In this document: piece after piece, positions 17,783 to 26,122 of the stretch
Numbering within the stretch: the first letter of the stretch is position 1
How the letters are laid out: every line of letters begins with the position of its first letter
Origin: Bacteroidales bacterium
Lineage (GTDB): Bacteria; Bacteroidota; Bacteroidia; Bacteroidales; JAADJA01
Direction of reading: 5' to 3'
Length of the DNA: 32,238 nt
Assembly: GCA_016933115.1 (NCBI GenBank)
Contig: JAFGBL010000249.1
Span: 1-32,238 of the forward strand
Position numbers and translations under genes: made by a program
Notes under the pieces: generated by a model
Database searches by the model: none
Told to the model about the DNA's origin: nothing
The model's input: the letters and a program-made list of their open reading frames with translations, nothing else

Positions 17783-18598
17783 TTATTTCTTAAATCTTTT
17801 GACAATAAAGCTCGGATTGACCAGGGTCTCGGAATTATAGGTCAATTCAGTGTTGGTGTTTGCATTTATAATAGAGGCTTCAGCATATGTTGCGATGGCA
17901 TCACCGGCAGCAATATCCCACTCCATGGTAGGTGCAAAACGTGGATACTCGTCAGCCCCTCCCTCGGCAACCATACAAATTTTGAGAGAGCTACCCCTGG
18001 ATAAGAAATTTATATTGCCATATTTTAATTTTAATTGGTCGATATATGCCTTTGTTTCAGCATTCATATGTGATTTACTTCCAACCACGGTATAAATGCT
18101 TTTTCTGCTAATATTTGGAAGTTTGATGCCTTCATCAATTATTGTTTTCAAATCTGGAAATATTTCCCTTTTACTGATCCCCTCAAATTTAATCGATCCG
18201 GTTTGTTCACTTCCAAAATATAAAACATCTTTAACCGGAATATAGATAACTCCTGCAATAGAACGGTTATCTTGAATAAAGGCGATATTAACGGTAAATT
18301 CACCATTTTTTTTAATAAATTCTCTGGTTCCATCCAACGGATCAACCAACCAGAATTTTTTCCAGAGTTTTCTTTCCTGAAATGGAATGGATTTACCTTC
18401 CTCACTCAAGACAGGGATGCCGGTCTTTTTTAAATAAGATAATAAGACCTCATTCGACTTTTTATCAGCCGTAGTCAATGGGGAACTATCATCCTTAAAC
18501 TCAATATCAAACGTACTATTGTAAATTTTCAAAATTTCCTTACCTGCATGCACCGCTGATATGATGGCTGTCTTTAAAAGATTATATGTAAATCCCAT
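17783..18598 (-). CDS. cysQ: 3'(2'),5'-bisphosphate nucleotidase (PAP phosphatase)
   Basis: A 271-residue member of the inositol monophosphatase-like metal-dependent phosphatases. Metal and substrate motifs are readable: LSEEGK, DPLDGTREFIK and WDIAAGDAIA. It hydrolyses 3'-phosphoadenosine 5'-phosphate, the by-product of PAPS use, to AMP. It diverges from cysC across a 132-bp gap, and the cysC-cysD-cysN set that makes PAPS follows. The spacing and company match CysQ rather than a plain inositol phosphatase. Confidence 0.9.
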   Translation of the reverse strand: MGFTYNLLKTAIISAVHAGKEILKIYNSTFDIEFKDDSSPLTTADKKSNEVLLSYLKKTGIPVLSEEGKSIPFQERKLWKKFWLVDPLDGTREFIKKNGEFTVNIAFIQDNRSIAGVIYIPVKDVLYFGSEQTGSIKFEGISKREIFPDLKTIIDEGIKLPNISRKSIYTVVGSKSHMNAETKAYIDQLKLKYGNINFLSRGSSLKICMVAEGGADEYPRFAPTMEWDIAAGDAIATYAEASIINANTNTELTYNSETLVNPSFIVKRFKK

Positions 18599-18685
18599 GT
18601 TGTAAAATTTATATTACCGGCGTTATCTAAAAATTTTTACTTTTTATGTTAAGTAAGAGGGTAAAGCCAGAACTTAAAATTTATC

Positions 18686-18694
18686 TAACTTTGC
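18686..18694 (+). promoter_or_regulatory. Bacteroidota -7 box TAACTTTGC for the cysC-cysD-cysN operon
   Basis: TAACTTTGC matches TAnnTTTG, 36 bp before the cysC start in the divergent cysQ/cysC gap. No clear -33 TTTG was found. Confidence 0.5.
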
Positions 18695-18730
18695 CCGGTA
18701 AAATTAGGCAATTCGTTTTGTTTGGGATAA

Positions 18731-19351
18731 ATGAAAAGTTTGGGAAATAACAACATTCACCCTGTTTTCGATAAGATTTTACAGCGGGAAGATAAGGAGC
18801 GGCTTCTTGACCAAAGATCCAAAGTGATATGGATGACCGGACTTTCAGGTGCCGGGAAAACCACTTTAGCCAAGCACCTGGATGAAGCGCTTTATAAAAT
18901 GGGATACCTGGCGCAGATACTGGATGGAGATAATATCCGTTCCGGGATCAACAATAACCTTTCTTTTACCGATGCAGATCGCTACGAGAACATCCGTCGT
19001 ATTGCCGAGGTATCCAAGTTGTTCATCAATTGCGGCATCATCATCATCAACAGCTTTATCAGTCCTACCGAAGAGATCAGGCATATGGCAATGAAAATCA
19101 TTGGTCGGGAGAATTTTATCGAAGTTTTTGTGAACGCACCCCTTGAGGTTTGTGAAGAACGCGATACCAAAGGATTGTACGCCAAGGCACGGAAAGGAGA
19201 GATTAAGCATTTTACCGGCATCGATTCTCCATTTGAGATGCCAGAACATGCAGATGTCATTTTAAGGACGGATATCCAAACAATTGAGGAGTCGCTGGAA
19301 AAACTGCTGGATTATGTATTGCCCAGAATTAAATTTGAAAGTAATCAATAA
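18731..19351 (+). CDS. cysC: Adenylylsulfate kinase
   Basis: A 206-residue kinase that phosphorylates APS to PAPS with ATP. The P-loop is GLSGAGKTT at about residues 37-45, followed by the substrate segment LDGDNIRSGINNNLSF, the IRRIAEVSKLF helix, NSFISPTEEIR and the DTKGLYAKARKGEIKHFTGID lid region split over residues near 145-165. Length is normal for a stand-alone CysC. cysD begins 26 bp later. PAPS can feed sulfate reduction or sulfotransferases. Confidence 0.95.
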   Translation: MKSLGNNNIHPVFDKILQREDKERLLDQRSKVIWMTGLSGAGKTTLAKHLDEALYKMGYLAQILDGDNIRSGINNNLSFTDADRYENIRRIAEVSKLFINCGIIIINSFISPTEEIRHMAMKIIGRENFIEVFVNAPLEVCEERDTKGLYAKARKGEIKHFTGIDSPFEMPEHADVILRTDIQTIEESLEKLLDYVLPRIKFESNQ

Positions 19352-19377
19352 AATAGAATAAAAAGGAATTATTATTC

Positions 19378-20283
19378 ATGAAGAAGTACAATCTCAATCA
19401 CCTCCGTGAACTGGAATCGGAATCAATTTTTATCATGCGGGAGGTGGCTGCACAGTTTGAAAACCCTGCATTGCTTTTTTCAGGCGGTAAAGATTCCATT
19501 GTAATGGTACACCTGGCAAAAAAAGCTTTTTGGCCGGCAAAAATCCCATTTCCTTTATTGCACATTGATACGGGACATAATTTTGAGGAGACCATCGTAT
19601 TCAGGGATGAACTGGTAAAAGAACTGGGTGTGCAACTGATCGTCGGATCGGTTCAGGATTCCATTGATAAAGGCCGGGTGGTCGAGGAAACGGGATACAG
19701 CGCCAGCCGGAACCTTTTGCAAACAGTTACATTGCTCGATACCATCGAAAAATTTAAAATTGATGCTGCCCTCGGTGGTGGGAGAAGAGATGAGGAAAAA
19801 GCCCGGGCAAAAGAGCGTTTTTTCTCACACCGCGATGAATTTGGGCAGTGGGATCCCAAAAACCAACGGCCGGAGTTGTGGAACATTTTCAATGGCAGGA
19901 AACATGTAGGGGAACATTTTCGTGTATTCCCACTCAGTAACTGGACCGAAATGGACATTTGGCAATATATTTACCTTGAGGATATCGATATTCCCGATCT
20001 GTATTTTACCCACAAAAGAAAGGTTTTTGTCCGTGATGGTGTAATACTGGCAGATGCCCCGTTTATGATGAAAAAAAATAGCGAAAAAGTAGAAATCATG
20101 CAAGTCCGCTGCCGGACAATCGGTGATATTTCATGTACCGGCCTCACCATGTCGACAGCCAATAACCTTGAGGATATCATCCAGGAAATTGCTGCCACCA
20201 GGGTAACGGAGCGGGGCGGCAGGGCAGACGATATGCGCAGCGAATCTGCCATGGAAGACCGGAAAAAGGAAGGATATTTTTAG
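19378..20283 (+). CDS. cysD: Sulfate adenylyltransferase subunit 2
   Basis: A 301-residue ATP pyrophosphatase-fold protein that forms APS from sulfate and ATP together with the GTPase CysN. The PP-loop is LLFSGGKDSIVMVHL near residue 33. GGGRRDEEKARAKER and the C-terminal ERGGRADDMRSES are hallmarks of CysD. The gene lies between cysC and cysN. The next gene starts 169 bp later, a larger gap than expected for this normally tight pair; the gap holds a repeat. Confidence 0.95.
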   Translation: MKKYNLNHLRELESESIFIMREVAAQFENPALLFSGGKDSIVMVHLAKKAFWPAKIPFPLLHIDTGHNFEETIVFRDELVKELGVQLIVGSVQDSIDKGRVVEETGYSASRNLLQTVTLLDTIEKFKIDAALGGGRRDEEKARAKERFFSHRDEFGQWDPKNQRPELWNIFNGRKHVGEHFRVFPLSNWTEMDIWQYIYLEDIDIPDLYFTHKRKVFVRDGVILADAPFMMKKNSEKVEIMQVRCRTIGDISCTGLTMSTANNLEDIIQEIAATRVTERGGRADDMRSESAMEDRKKEGYF

Positions 20284-20366
20284 TGTTTCGACTTTGTTTA
20301 ATGCAAAGAGCAACAAGCAACAAAGGCATTTTAAAGTCATGAAGAATAATAAGAAAAATTTAATTT

Positions 20367-20392
20367 GTCATTCTGAGCGAAGCGAAGAATCT
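20367..20392. repeat. Dispersed intergenic repeat (GTCATTCTGAGCGAAGCGAA type)
   Basis: The segment GTCATTCTGAGCGAAGCGAA plus GAATCTG, between cysD and cysN, is a dispersed intergenic repeat type found in many Bacteroidota genomes. The core GAGCGAAGCGAA is degenerate. Only one copy of this exact form is in the window. Confidence 0.5.
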
Positions 20393-20452
20393 GTAATGGC
20401 TCTTGAGAAGGGGATTAAGCAATATCTGGTTAATTTTCGTAATCCGGGATGA

Positions 20453-21763
20453 ATGGAAATTAGAAAAAAAGCTAATTTAATGGATAACAATAAAGAATTT
20501 TCAAGCAAGGCATACCTCGATATGGAACTGTTGCGTTTCACGACCGCCGGTAGTGTAGATGATGGAAAAAGTACATTAATCGGCCGGTTGCTTTATGACA
20601 GTAAATCGATTTTTGAAGATCAACTCGAAGCTGTAAAACGGGCCAGTATCCGCAAAGGAAACGAAAAGATCAACCTGGCCTTGCTGACTGACGGCCTTAG
20701 GGCTGAGCGCGAACAAGGCATTACTATTGATGTTGCATACAGGTACTTTGCCACCCCCAAAAGAAAATTTATCATTGCTGATACACCCGGTCATGTTCAG
20801 TACACCCGCAATATGGTAACCGGAGCCTCTACCGCCAATGCTGCCATCATCCTTATTGATGCCAGAAATGGGGTCACCGAGCAAACATACCGCCATTCCT
20901 ATATTTCATCACTTCTGCAGATACCGCACCTGATCATTTGTGTGAACAAAATGGACCTGGTGGATTACAAAGAGGAGATTTACGAATTAATTAAGGAGCA
21001 GTTCAGTGCGTTTGCTTCCAAGCTTGCGGTGAAAGATATCCGTTTTGTTCCTATCAGTGCATTAAATGGAGATAACGTTGTGGAACATTCAAAAAATATG
21101 CCCTGGTATGGAGGTGGAACCCTCAGGTATATCCTTGAAAACATTCATGTTGGCAGCGATTTGAATCATATTGATCCCCGTTTTCCGGTACAATATGTGG
21201 TTCGTCCACAATCCGATAAATTCCATGATTACCGCGGTTACGCCGGCAGAGTGGCCGGTGGTGTGTTCAAAAAAGGCGATAGGGTAATGGTATTACCATC
21301 CGGATTTGTGACCACAATTGAAGCCATTGATGTTTATCATAAAGAAGTTGAGGAAGCATTTCCCCCCATGTCTGTCACCATCAGGCTTTCAGACGACCTG
21401 GATATCAGCCGGGGAGATATGATCGTGAAGGAAAATAATGTTCCCTTTGTGGAGCAGGATATCGATGTGATGATATGCTGGATGAATGAAAAACCATTAC
21501 AACCGCACACCAAATATCACCTCAAGCATACCACCAACGATGTTAAATGCATGGTAAAAGAGATAAAATACAAAGTTGATGTGAACACCCTGAACAGGAT
21601 TGAAGATGGTGTAGAACTGAAAATGAATGAAATCGCCAGGGTATCAATTAGGACCACCAAACCATTGTTTTTTGACAGCTATCGTAAGAACCGGCAGACC
21701 GGCAGCCTGATCCTTATTGATGAGGGAACGAACAACACCATGGGGGTAGGGATGATTGTTTAA
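20453..21763 (+). CDS. cysN: Sulfate adenylyltransferase subunit 1 (GTPase)
   Basis: A 436-residue EF-Tu-like GTPase that couples GTP hydrolysis to APS synthesis by CysD. G motifs are GSVDDGKST (G1), REQGITIDVAYRYF (G2), DTPGHVQY (G3) and NKMDLVD (G4), followed by two beta-barrel domains. There is no fused CysC domain, consistent with the separate cysC. An in-frame ATG at 20480 (MDNNKEF) is a good alternative start, because the first nine residues look unconserved. Confidence 0.94.
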   Translation: MEIRKKANLMDNNKEFSSKAYLDMELLRFTTAGSVDDGKSTLIGRLLYDSKSIFEDQLEAVKRASIRKGNEKINLALLTDGLRAEREQGITIDVAYRYFATPKRKFIIADTPGHVQYTRNMVTGASTANAAIILIDARNGVTEQTYRHSYISSLLQIPHLIICVNKMDLVDYKEEIYELIKEQFSAFASKLAVKDIRFVPISALNGDNVVEHSKNMPWYGGGTLRYILENIHVGSDLNHIDPRFPVQYVVRPQSDKFHDYRGYAGRVAGGVFKKGDRVMVLPSGFVTTIEAIDVYHKEVEEAFPPMSVTIRLSDDLDISRGDMIVKENNVPFVEQDIDVMICWMNEKPLQPHTKYHLKHTTNDVKCMVKEIKYKVDVNTLNRIEDGVELKMNEIARVSIRTTKPLFFDSYRKNRQTGSLILIDEGTNNTMGVGMIV

Positions 21764-21960
21764 TTGGTTCAGATCACGACGGCATCGCTTTCGCATAGCT
21801 TTTCCTTCGCAATTTACTATGGATAGGAGTTTCAACGGAGTAAAGCCAGTCGGGCAGGTTCAGGGTTCAAAGTTCCGGATTTTTTGTTCAATTTTCTTTT
21901 TCATACTAAATCATTCATTTGGATTGGAATAATTTGTTAGATACTAATATAAACCTACGC

Positions 21961-22470
21961 ATGGATCAAAACCAAAAAAATTGGTTTGCAATTTATACCA
22001 AATCACGGAACGAGAAGAAGGTATATGATCGCCTGATTGAAGCAGGTGTCGAAGTATTTTTACCTTTATTGAAAGTCCTTAAGCAATGGAGCGACAGAAA
22101 GAAATGGGTAGAGGAGCCGTTGTTCAGGTCCTACATTTTCGTTCGTATTCAACCACAAGAATATTATCAAATACTAAATATTCCAGGAGTCGTAAGGTAT
22201 ATTGCGTTTGAGGGAAAGGCAGTTCCTGTTCCGCCCCAGCAGATTTTGGCCATAAAACAATTTCTGAATAATGAGGAAGATATTCGTGAGGCAGGTGAAG
22301 AATTCGAAATCGGCGATCGGGTGGAGATTTTCAGGGGAACACTGAAGGGCTTATTGGGGGATTTGATCGATATTCGTGGAAAACAGAAGGTTAGGATTGA
22401 GATTGAAAATATTGGCCATTCCATTATACTTACCATTCCAAAATCCTATTTACGGATGATTCGTAAATAA
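21961..22470 (+). CDS. upxY: UpxY-type NusG-family transcription antiterminator
   Basis: A 169-residue specialised NusG paralogue. An NGN domain opens with KNWFAIYTKSRNEKKVYDRL, followed by FLPLLKVLKQWSDRKKWVEEPLFRSYIFV. A C-terminal KOW motif reads VEIFRGTLKGLLGDLIDI. The start at 21961 is preferred because the family N-terminus begins there; an upstream TTG at 21919 would add 14 unconserved residues. In Bacteroides, UpxY proteins load on the leader of their own capsule operon and prevent early termination. Here the gene is followed by a 574-bp region with a promoter and hairpins and then by polysaccharide genes, matching that role. Confidence 0.88.
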   Translation: MDQNQKNWFAIYTKSRNEKKVYDRLIEAGVEVFLPLLKVLKQWSDRKKWVEEPLFRSYIFVRIQPQEYYQILNIPGVVRYIAFEGKAVPVPPQQILAIKQFLNNEEDIREAGEEFEIGDRVEIFRGTLKGLLGDLIDIRGKQKVRIEIENIGHSIILTIPKSYLRMIRK

Positions 22471-22603
22471 AATTTTTCAGTTACTAATTTCAGTTAAGAA
22501 CCGTCATTGCCATGACGGAATAAAAGGAGAACTTCGTTAAAAAATGCATTTTTAGACAACGTCATTGCGAGGAGAATCAGGAGGGCATCAGGTGCGGGCC
22601 TCC

Positions 22604-22656
22604 GAAGCAATCCCCTATTTTATCAAAGGAAACACTACTGATAATGAGATTGCTTC
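22604..22656. repeat. REP-like inverted repeat (GAAGCAATC / GATTGCTTC)
   Basis: Nine-bp inverted arms at 22604-22612 and 22648-22656, preceded by GTCATTGCGAGGAG at 22561. This is the familiar dispersed GTCATTGCGAGGAG...GAAGCAATCTC family, here partly decayed. Confidence 0.6.
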
Positions 22657-22740
22657 GCTCCTACACTTTAAGCCTTCCCACAGGCTCGCAAAGAGGGTTG
22701 GAAAAAATATATAACCAATCAAAAAAAATTTCGTTAAAAA

Positions 22741-22776
22741 TTTGTTTTTAATAAAAATTGAGTAATTTTGTTACTC
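22741..22776 (+). promoter_or_regulatory. Promoter with overlapping palindrome upstream of the second polysaccharide block
   Basis: TTTG (22741-22744), an 18-bp spacer and TAATTTTG (22763-22770) fit the Bacteroidota consensus well. The -7 box is enclosed by a perfect inverted repeat, GAGTAA-TTTTG-TTACTC (22760-22776), which could be an operator or a DNA structure at the initiation site. Confidence 0.65.
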
Positions 22777-23002
22777 GTTTTTGTGATAGATATATTCATG
22801 AGGCGTATAAATCAGGCAGAAACCATCGACCGGAAAAATTTGGAGAGGAAATCAAATCCAAAAGCTTGTTATTTATTTTTATTTCCTGAACAGGCATTCC
22901 ACGGAATATTTAATATTATGATTGACAACGGAATAATAAATTCCGTCAAATGATTTCTGCTTAGCTATAACTGTGAAAATGATCGCAAAAAATGCCCGGT
23001 CT

Positions 23003-23019
23003 TCACACCATCCGTGTGA
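23003..23019 (+). promoter_or_regulatory. Leader hairpin TCACAC-CATCC-GTGTGA, candidate antiterminator loading site
   Basis: A perfect 6-bp stem with a 5-nt loop, followed by GGCGAAGCTGTGTAAAGC and then the start codon at 23045. It lies in the leader downstream of upxY. The tract AGCTGTGTAAAGC loosely resembles the JUMPstart tract AGCTGTTAAGCC, but this is only a resemblance. Confidence 0.4.
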
Positions 23020-23044
23020 CTGACAAGGCGAAGCTGTGTAAAGC

Positions 23045-23584
23045 ATGTTAGATACATTAATTACTTCCAAAACTCGAATAAAACTTCTACTCAAGTTTTT
23101 CCTGAACAGCAATTCCAGGTCCTACCTGCGCAATCTGGAAACAGAATTTGGTGAGTCGACCAATGCCATCAGGCTGGAATTGAATAAATTTGAAAAAGCA
23201 GGTTTATTGACAACCGAACAAGACGGCAATAAAAAATATTTCCGCGCCAATACCAGTCACCCTCTGTATTGGGATATCAATAATATTTTGCTTAAATACA
23301 TCGGTTTTGACCAAATCATCGAAAGGGTGGTTAATAAGCTGGGAAACCTGGATAAAGTATATGTGGCCGGCGATTTTGCCAGGGGAACCGACAACCAGAT
23401 CATCGACCTGATCTTTGTTGGAAATGGGATCAATAAAGAATACCTGGTGAAATTGATTGAAAAAACCGAAAAGCTGATTAAAAGGCGGATCCGGTATGTC
23501 GTTTTTGGGAAGGATGAGTTTATGGAATACCATAATAACCAAAAAGATCCTGAGTTGCTGGTTCTTTGGAAAGGTAGCAATTAA
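23045..23584 (+). CDS. Winged-helix regulator with degenerate nucleotidyltransferase-like domain
   Basis: A 179-residue protein. Residues 1-70 form a winged helix (ITSKTRIKLLLKFFLNS, then SYLRNLETEFGESTNAIRLE and a wing, LTTEQDGNKKYFRAN). The C-terminal half resembles a minimal nucleotidyltransferase, but the GS...DxD motif has decayed: it reads GDFARGTDNQIIDLIFVG, with Asp instead of the motif Ser and a single Asp where two are needed. It is therefore probably a non-catalytic sensor. Proteins of this build are frequent at the head of Bacteroidota polysaccharide clusters, and the position behind upxY suggests control of this block. Function is inferred. Confidence 0.75.
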   Translation: MLDTLITSKTRIKLLLKFFLNSNSRSYLRNLETEFGESTNAIRLELNKFEKAGLLTTEQDGNKKYFRANTSHPLYWDINNILLKYIGFDQIIERVVNKLGNLDKVYVAGDFARGTDNQIIDLIFVGNGINKEYLVKLIEKTEKLIKRRIRYVVFGKDEFMEYHNNQKDPELLVLWKGSN

Positions 23585-23654
23585 TGAATTGCAATGTACA
23601 GCCACAATGGTTTATTTGGGGAGTTCAAAAGTTAAATTTGAATATTTTTGTTAG

Positions 23655-24074
23655 ATGTCATTGACAGACAAAAATATTGAAAAGCTTAGAAAAGAACTGA
23701 AAAAAAATTTTCCTTGTATAGCTTATGCGTATTTGTTCGGATCTGTCGCACAGGGAAAAGAAAAGGAAAATTCAGATTTTGATTTGGCTGTATTTCTTAA
23801 GCCACCAGATCGAAATCCCGAATTGGTTGCCAAAATAATAGGTTTGGTTGAAAGCGTTGTTTCCGGATTCACTTGTGATCTGCTTATTCTAAATGATACA
23901 GGTTCCATTTTATCCATGGAGGTTTTAAAAGGGAAATTGCTTTTTGTTCGTGAGTCAGCTTTGGATGATTATGCTGCATTTTATTCGTTAACCTGCAGAA
24001 AGTTTGAAGACGAACTTGCACGGATGAAAAAACAACTTAAATACCGTGGTCATGAAGTACAATGGGATTATTGA
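23655..24074 (+). CDS. mntA: MNT-family nucleotidyltransferase (MntA-like antitoxin)
   Basis: A 139-residue minimal nucleotidyltransferase with an intact active site: LFGSVAQG (Gly29-Ser30) and SDFDLAVFL (Asp41 and Asp43). In the characterised MntA-HepT systems, MntA neutralises the HEPN RNase by AMPylating it. The gene overlaps the remains of a hepT reading frame by 23 bp, the usual MNT-HEPN arrangement. A TAAATTTG box at 23633-23640 lies just before the start and may give it a separate promoter. Because the toxin is broken, the antitoxin may now be idle or act on another HEPN protein. Confidence 0.85.
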   Translation: MSLTDKNIEKLRKELKKNFPCIAYAYLFGSVAQGKEKENSDFDLAVFLKPPDRNPELVAKIIGLVESVVSGFTCDLLILNDTGSILSMEVLKGKLLFVRESALDDYAAFYSLTCRKFEDELARMKKQLKYRGHEVQWDY

Positions 24075-24460
24075 AAATAAATTAAGAATTATAGAGCAGA
24101 AGCTAGCGGAGATCAGAAGCTGGGATATTGGAACCTATAAATCATTCGGGTATACACTCAATGTTGCAAAATGCCTGTGAACGAGCACTTCAGGTAGCCA
24201 TTAAAGTGATGATAGATATTAGTGAACGTATTTTGGCCCTTGAGAAGGTGCCTCCACAAAATACAGAGGCAGAGAACATCGAACAATTGATGCAACTGAA
24301 TATTATCAGACCATTTACCGAATATAAGGATATGGTCAGGTTCAGAAATTTCATCGTACATCGCTATTAAAAAGTGGACCTGGAAATTGTATTTTCAATT
24401 ATCTCCAATAAATTGTTACTTTTCGAATCCTTTATTATAGATATTCAAAATACTGACTAA
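24052..24460 (+). pseudogene. hepT: Broken HEPN-domain toxin gene (hepT relic)
   Basis: The frame starting at ATG 24052 encodes a HepT-like N-terminus (YNGIIENKLRIIEQKLAEI, then SWDIGTYKSFG) but reaches TGA at 24178-24180. The rest of the domain continues in the +1 frame from about 24150 (MLQNACERALQVAIKVMIDI) through the HEPN signature RxxxxH, seen as RNFIVHRY, then hits TAA at 24368-24370. After that stop the frame continues homologously (KVDLEIVFSIISNKL) to TAA at 24458-24460. So there is one frameshift near 24150 and one nonsense codon, where GAA is expected. A sequencing error could explain either alone, less likely both. Confidence 0.8.
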
Positions 24461-24594
24461 AAACTCGATGATATTTAATAATATGCCTTTAGTTTTAAAT
24501 TGAGGCTAAAAATGAAAAGTTTATGAATTTTTCAGGTTATTTACAATTGTCCTTTCAAATTCAAATAAAATCAAATAATTTTTTTCAATAGGCA

Positions 24595-25998
24595 ATGCAA
24601 AAAATTAAAACCATCAGCTGTATTGGTGCCGGATATGTGGGTGGGCCCACCATGGCTGTGATTGCCCTTAAAAACCCGCACATCCGCGTGAATGTGGTGG
24701 ATATCGACCCGGAAAAGATCAGGCAATGGAATTCGGAGAACCTGGAGGAACTTCCGGTATATGAACCGGGTCTCAGCGAGATCATCTCCGAGGTTAGAAA
24801 TAAAAACCTGTTTTTCTTTGGGGATATCAACAGGGCCATCGAAGAAGCAGAGATGATTTTCATTTCTGTTAACACTCCTACCAAAACTTATGGAGTTGGA
24901 AAGGGAATGGCCGCCGATCTCAAGTATGTCGAGCTTTGTGCAAGGCAAATCGCCGATGTGGCGACATCGGATAAGATCGTTGTTGAAAAATCAACCCTGC
25001 CGGTGCGGACAGCCTCTTCCATCAAACGGATATTGAAGGAACAAAACCGGGGATTAAAATTCAGTGTTTTGTCCAATCCTGAATTCCTGGCCGAAGGTAC
25101 TGCCATAAAAGACCTGCTTCATGCCGACCGGGTGCTGATCGGCGGTGAACAAAGCGAGTCGGGAAATATGGCCATTGAAGCGCTTGCTGATATCTATGCT
25201 TCCTGGATCCCACGGGAAAGAATTCTTACTACCAACATTTGGTCGTCGGAGCTGTCAAAGTTAACAGCCAATGCCTTCCTGGCACAGCGCATATCTTCCA
25301 TCAACGCCATTTCGGCATTGTGTGAAGTAACCGAAGCCGACGTGGATGAGGTAGCCAAAGCCGTGGGGATGGACAGCCGTATTGGTCCAAAATTTTTAAA
25401 GGCTTCAGTTGGATTTGGTGGATCGTGCTTTCAAAAGGATATTTTAAACCTGGTTTACCTCTGCCGGCATTTTGGACTGAGTGAAGCAGCCGATTACTGG
25501 GAGCAGGTCATCATCATGAACGATTATCAAAAAACCCGTTTTGCCATGAATATGGTGAAATCGATGTTCAATACCGTTTCGGGTAAAAAGATCGTTTTGT
25601 TCGGATGGGCTTTTAAAAAAGATACCAACGACTCCAGGGAGTCGGCGGCTATTTATATTGCTGATAAATTGATAGAAGAGCAGGCCGTGGTCCATGTCTA
25701 CGATCCAAAAGTGAAATATGAACGGATGTTGCAGGACCTGATCGATTTGCAAACCCGCACAGAAACAGAAAATAAAAATCTGCTAAACTTTGAAGAAGAT
25801 CCTTACGAAGCTGCAAAGGATGCCCATGCTGTGGCCATCATCACTGAATGGGATGAATTTGAAACCTACGACTGGCAAAGGATTTACAAAAGCATGAAGA
25901 AACCGGCCTTTGTTTTTGATGGGAGGAATATCCTGGATTATGAAGCGCTCAGGGAGATTGGGTTTGAAGTGAGCGTTATTGGGAAGAGGAGAGCTTAG
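24595..25998 (+). CDS. ugd: UDP-glucose 6-dehydrogenase (long, eukaryote-like type)
   Basis: A 467-residue enzyme that oxidises UDP-glucose to UDP-glucuronate with two NAD. The N-terminus [51 protein letters not shown] and the catalytic cysteine in [10 protein letters not shown] are those of the longer UGDH branch shared with animals and many Bacteroidota. The C-terminal NAD domain has [19 protein letters not shown]-glucuronate can feed the epimerase at 26545. The stop codon TAG (25996-25998) lies inside the left arm of the repeat that encloses the following four-helix gene. Confidence 0.95.
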   Translation: MQKIKTISCIGAGYVGGPTMAVIALKNPHIRVNVVDIDPEKIRQWNSENLEELPVYEPGLSEIISEVRNKNLFFFGDINRAIEEAEMIFISVNTPTKTYGVGKGMAADLKYVELCARQIADVATSDKIVVEKSTLPVRTASSIKRILKEQNRGLKFSVLSNPEFLAEGTAIKDLLHADRVLIGGEQSESGNMAIEALADIYASWIPRERILTTNIWSSELSKLTANAFLAQRISSINAISALCEVTEADVDEVAKAVGMDSRIGPKFLKASVGFGGSCFQKDILNLVYLCRHFGLSEAADYWEQVIIMNDYQKTRFAMNMVKSMFNTVSGKKIVLFGWAFKKDTNDSRESAAIYIADKLIEEQAVVHVYDPKVKYERMLQDLIDLQTRTETENKNLLNFEEDPYEAAKDAHAVAIITEWDEFETYDWQRIYKSMKKPAFVFDGRNILDYEALREIGFEVSVIGKRRA

Positions 25999-26066
25999 GG
26001 TTGAGAGAAGTGGGCGGAGTGCGGAGAGTAAAGTGCGGAGAGTATAGGGCAGGGAGCGGAGGGTTG
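25992..26066. repeat. Left purine-rich arm of the four-helix cassette
   Basis: A degenerate tandem of GGAG/AGAG/GTGCGGAG units that begins within the ugd stop codon (GCTTAGGGTTGAG). It is imperfectly complementary to 26474-26523, whose reverse complement reads GCTTAGAGTTTAGGG then AGAGCAGAGAGCAAAGGGC. Together the arms enclose one small gene. Confidence 0.7.
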
Positions 26067-26122
26067 CCTGCGATTTAAATATTAAAAGAGATTGTTAATC
26101 AATAAAAAAATCCAGAAATACT

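Larger units (their letters stand above)
22471..23044 (+). promoter_or_regulatory. Intergenic region with REP remnants, promoter and structured leader
   Basis: No convincing gene is present. It holds a perfect 7-bp hairpin, CCGTCAT-TGCC-ATGACGG (22501-22518), a degenerate GTCATTGCGAGGAG-type REP (22561 onward) with inverted GAAGCAATC and GATTGCTTC (22604-22612 and 22648-22656), a promoter (22741-22770) and a leader of about 270 nt ending in a 6-bp hairpin (23003-23019) just before the next gene. Confidence 0.65.

Noticed and set aside
22768..22953. 61-codon plus-strand open frame in the leader upstream of 23045
   Set aside because: It starts at TTG within the promoter palindrome, shows no recognisable domain, and its composition is that of non-coding AT-rich sequence.
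24052..24370. Programmed frameshifting in the hepT-like gene
   Set aside because: There is no slippery heptamer at the frame change, and a second lesion (in-frame TAA at 24368) follows, so decay is simpler.
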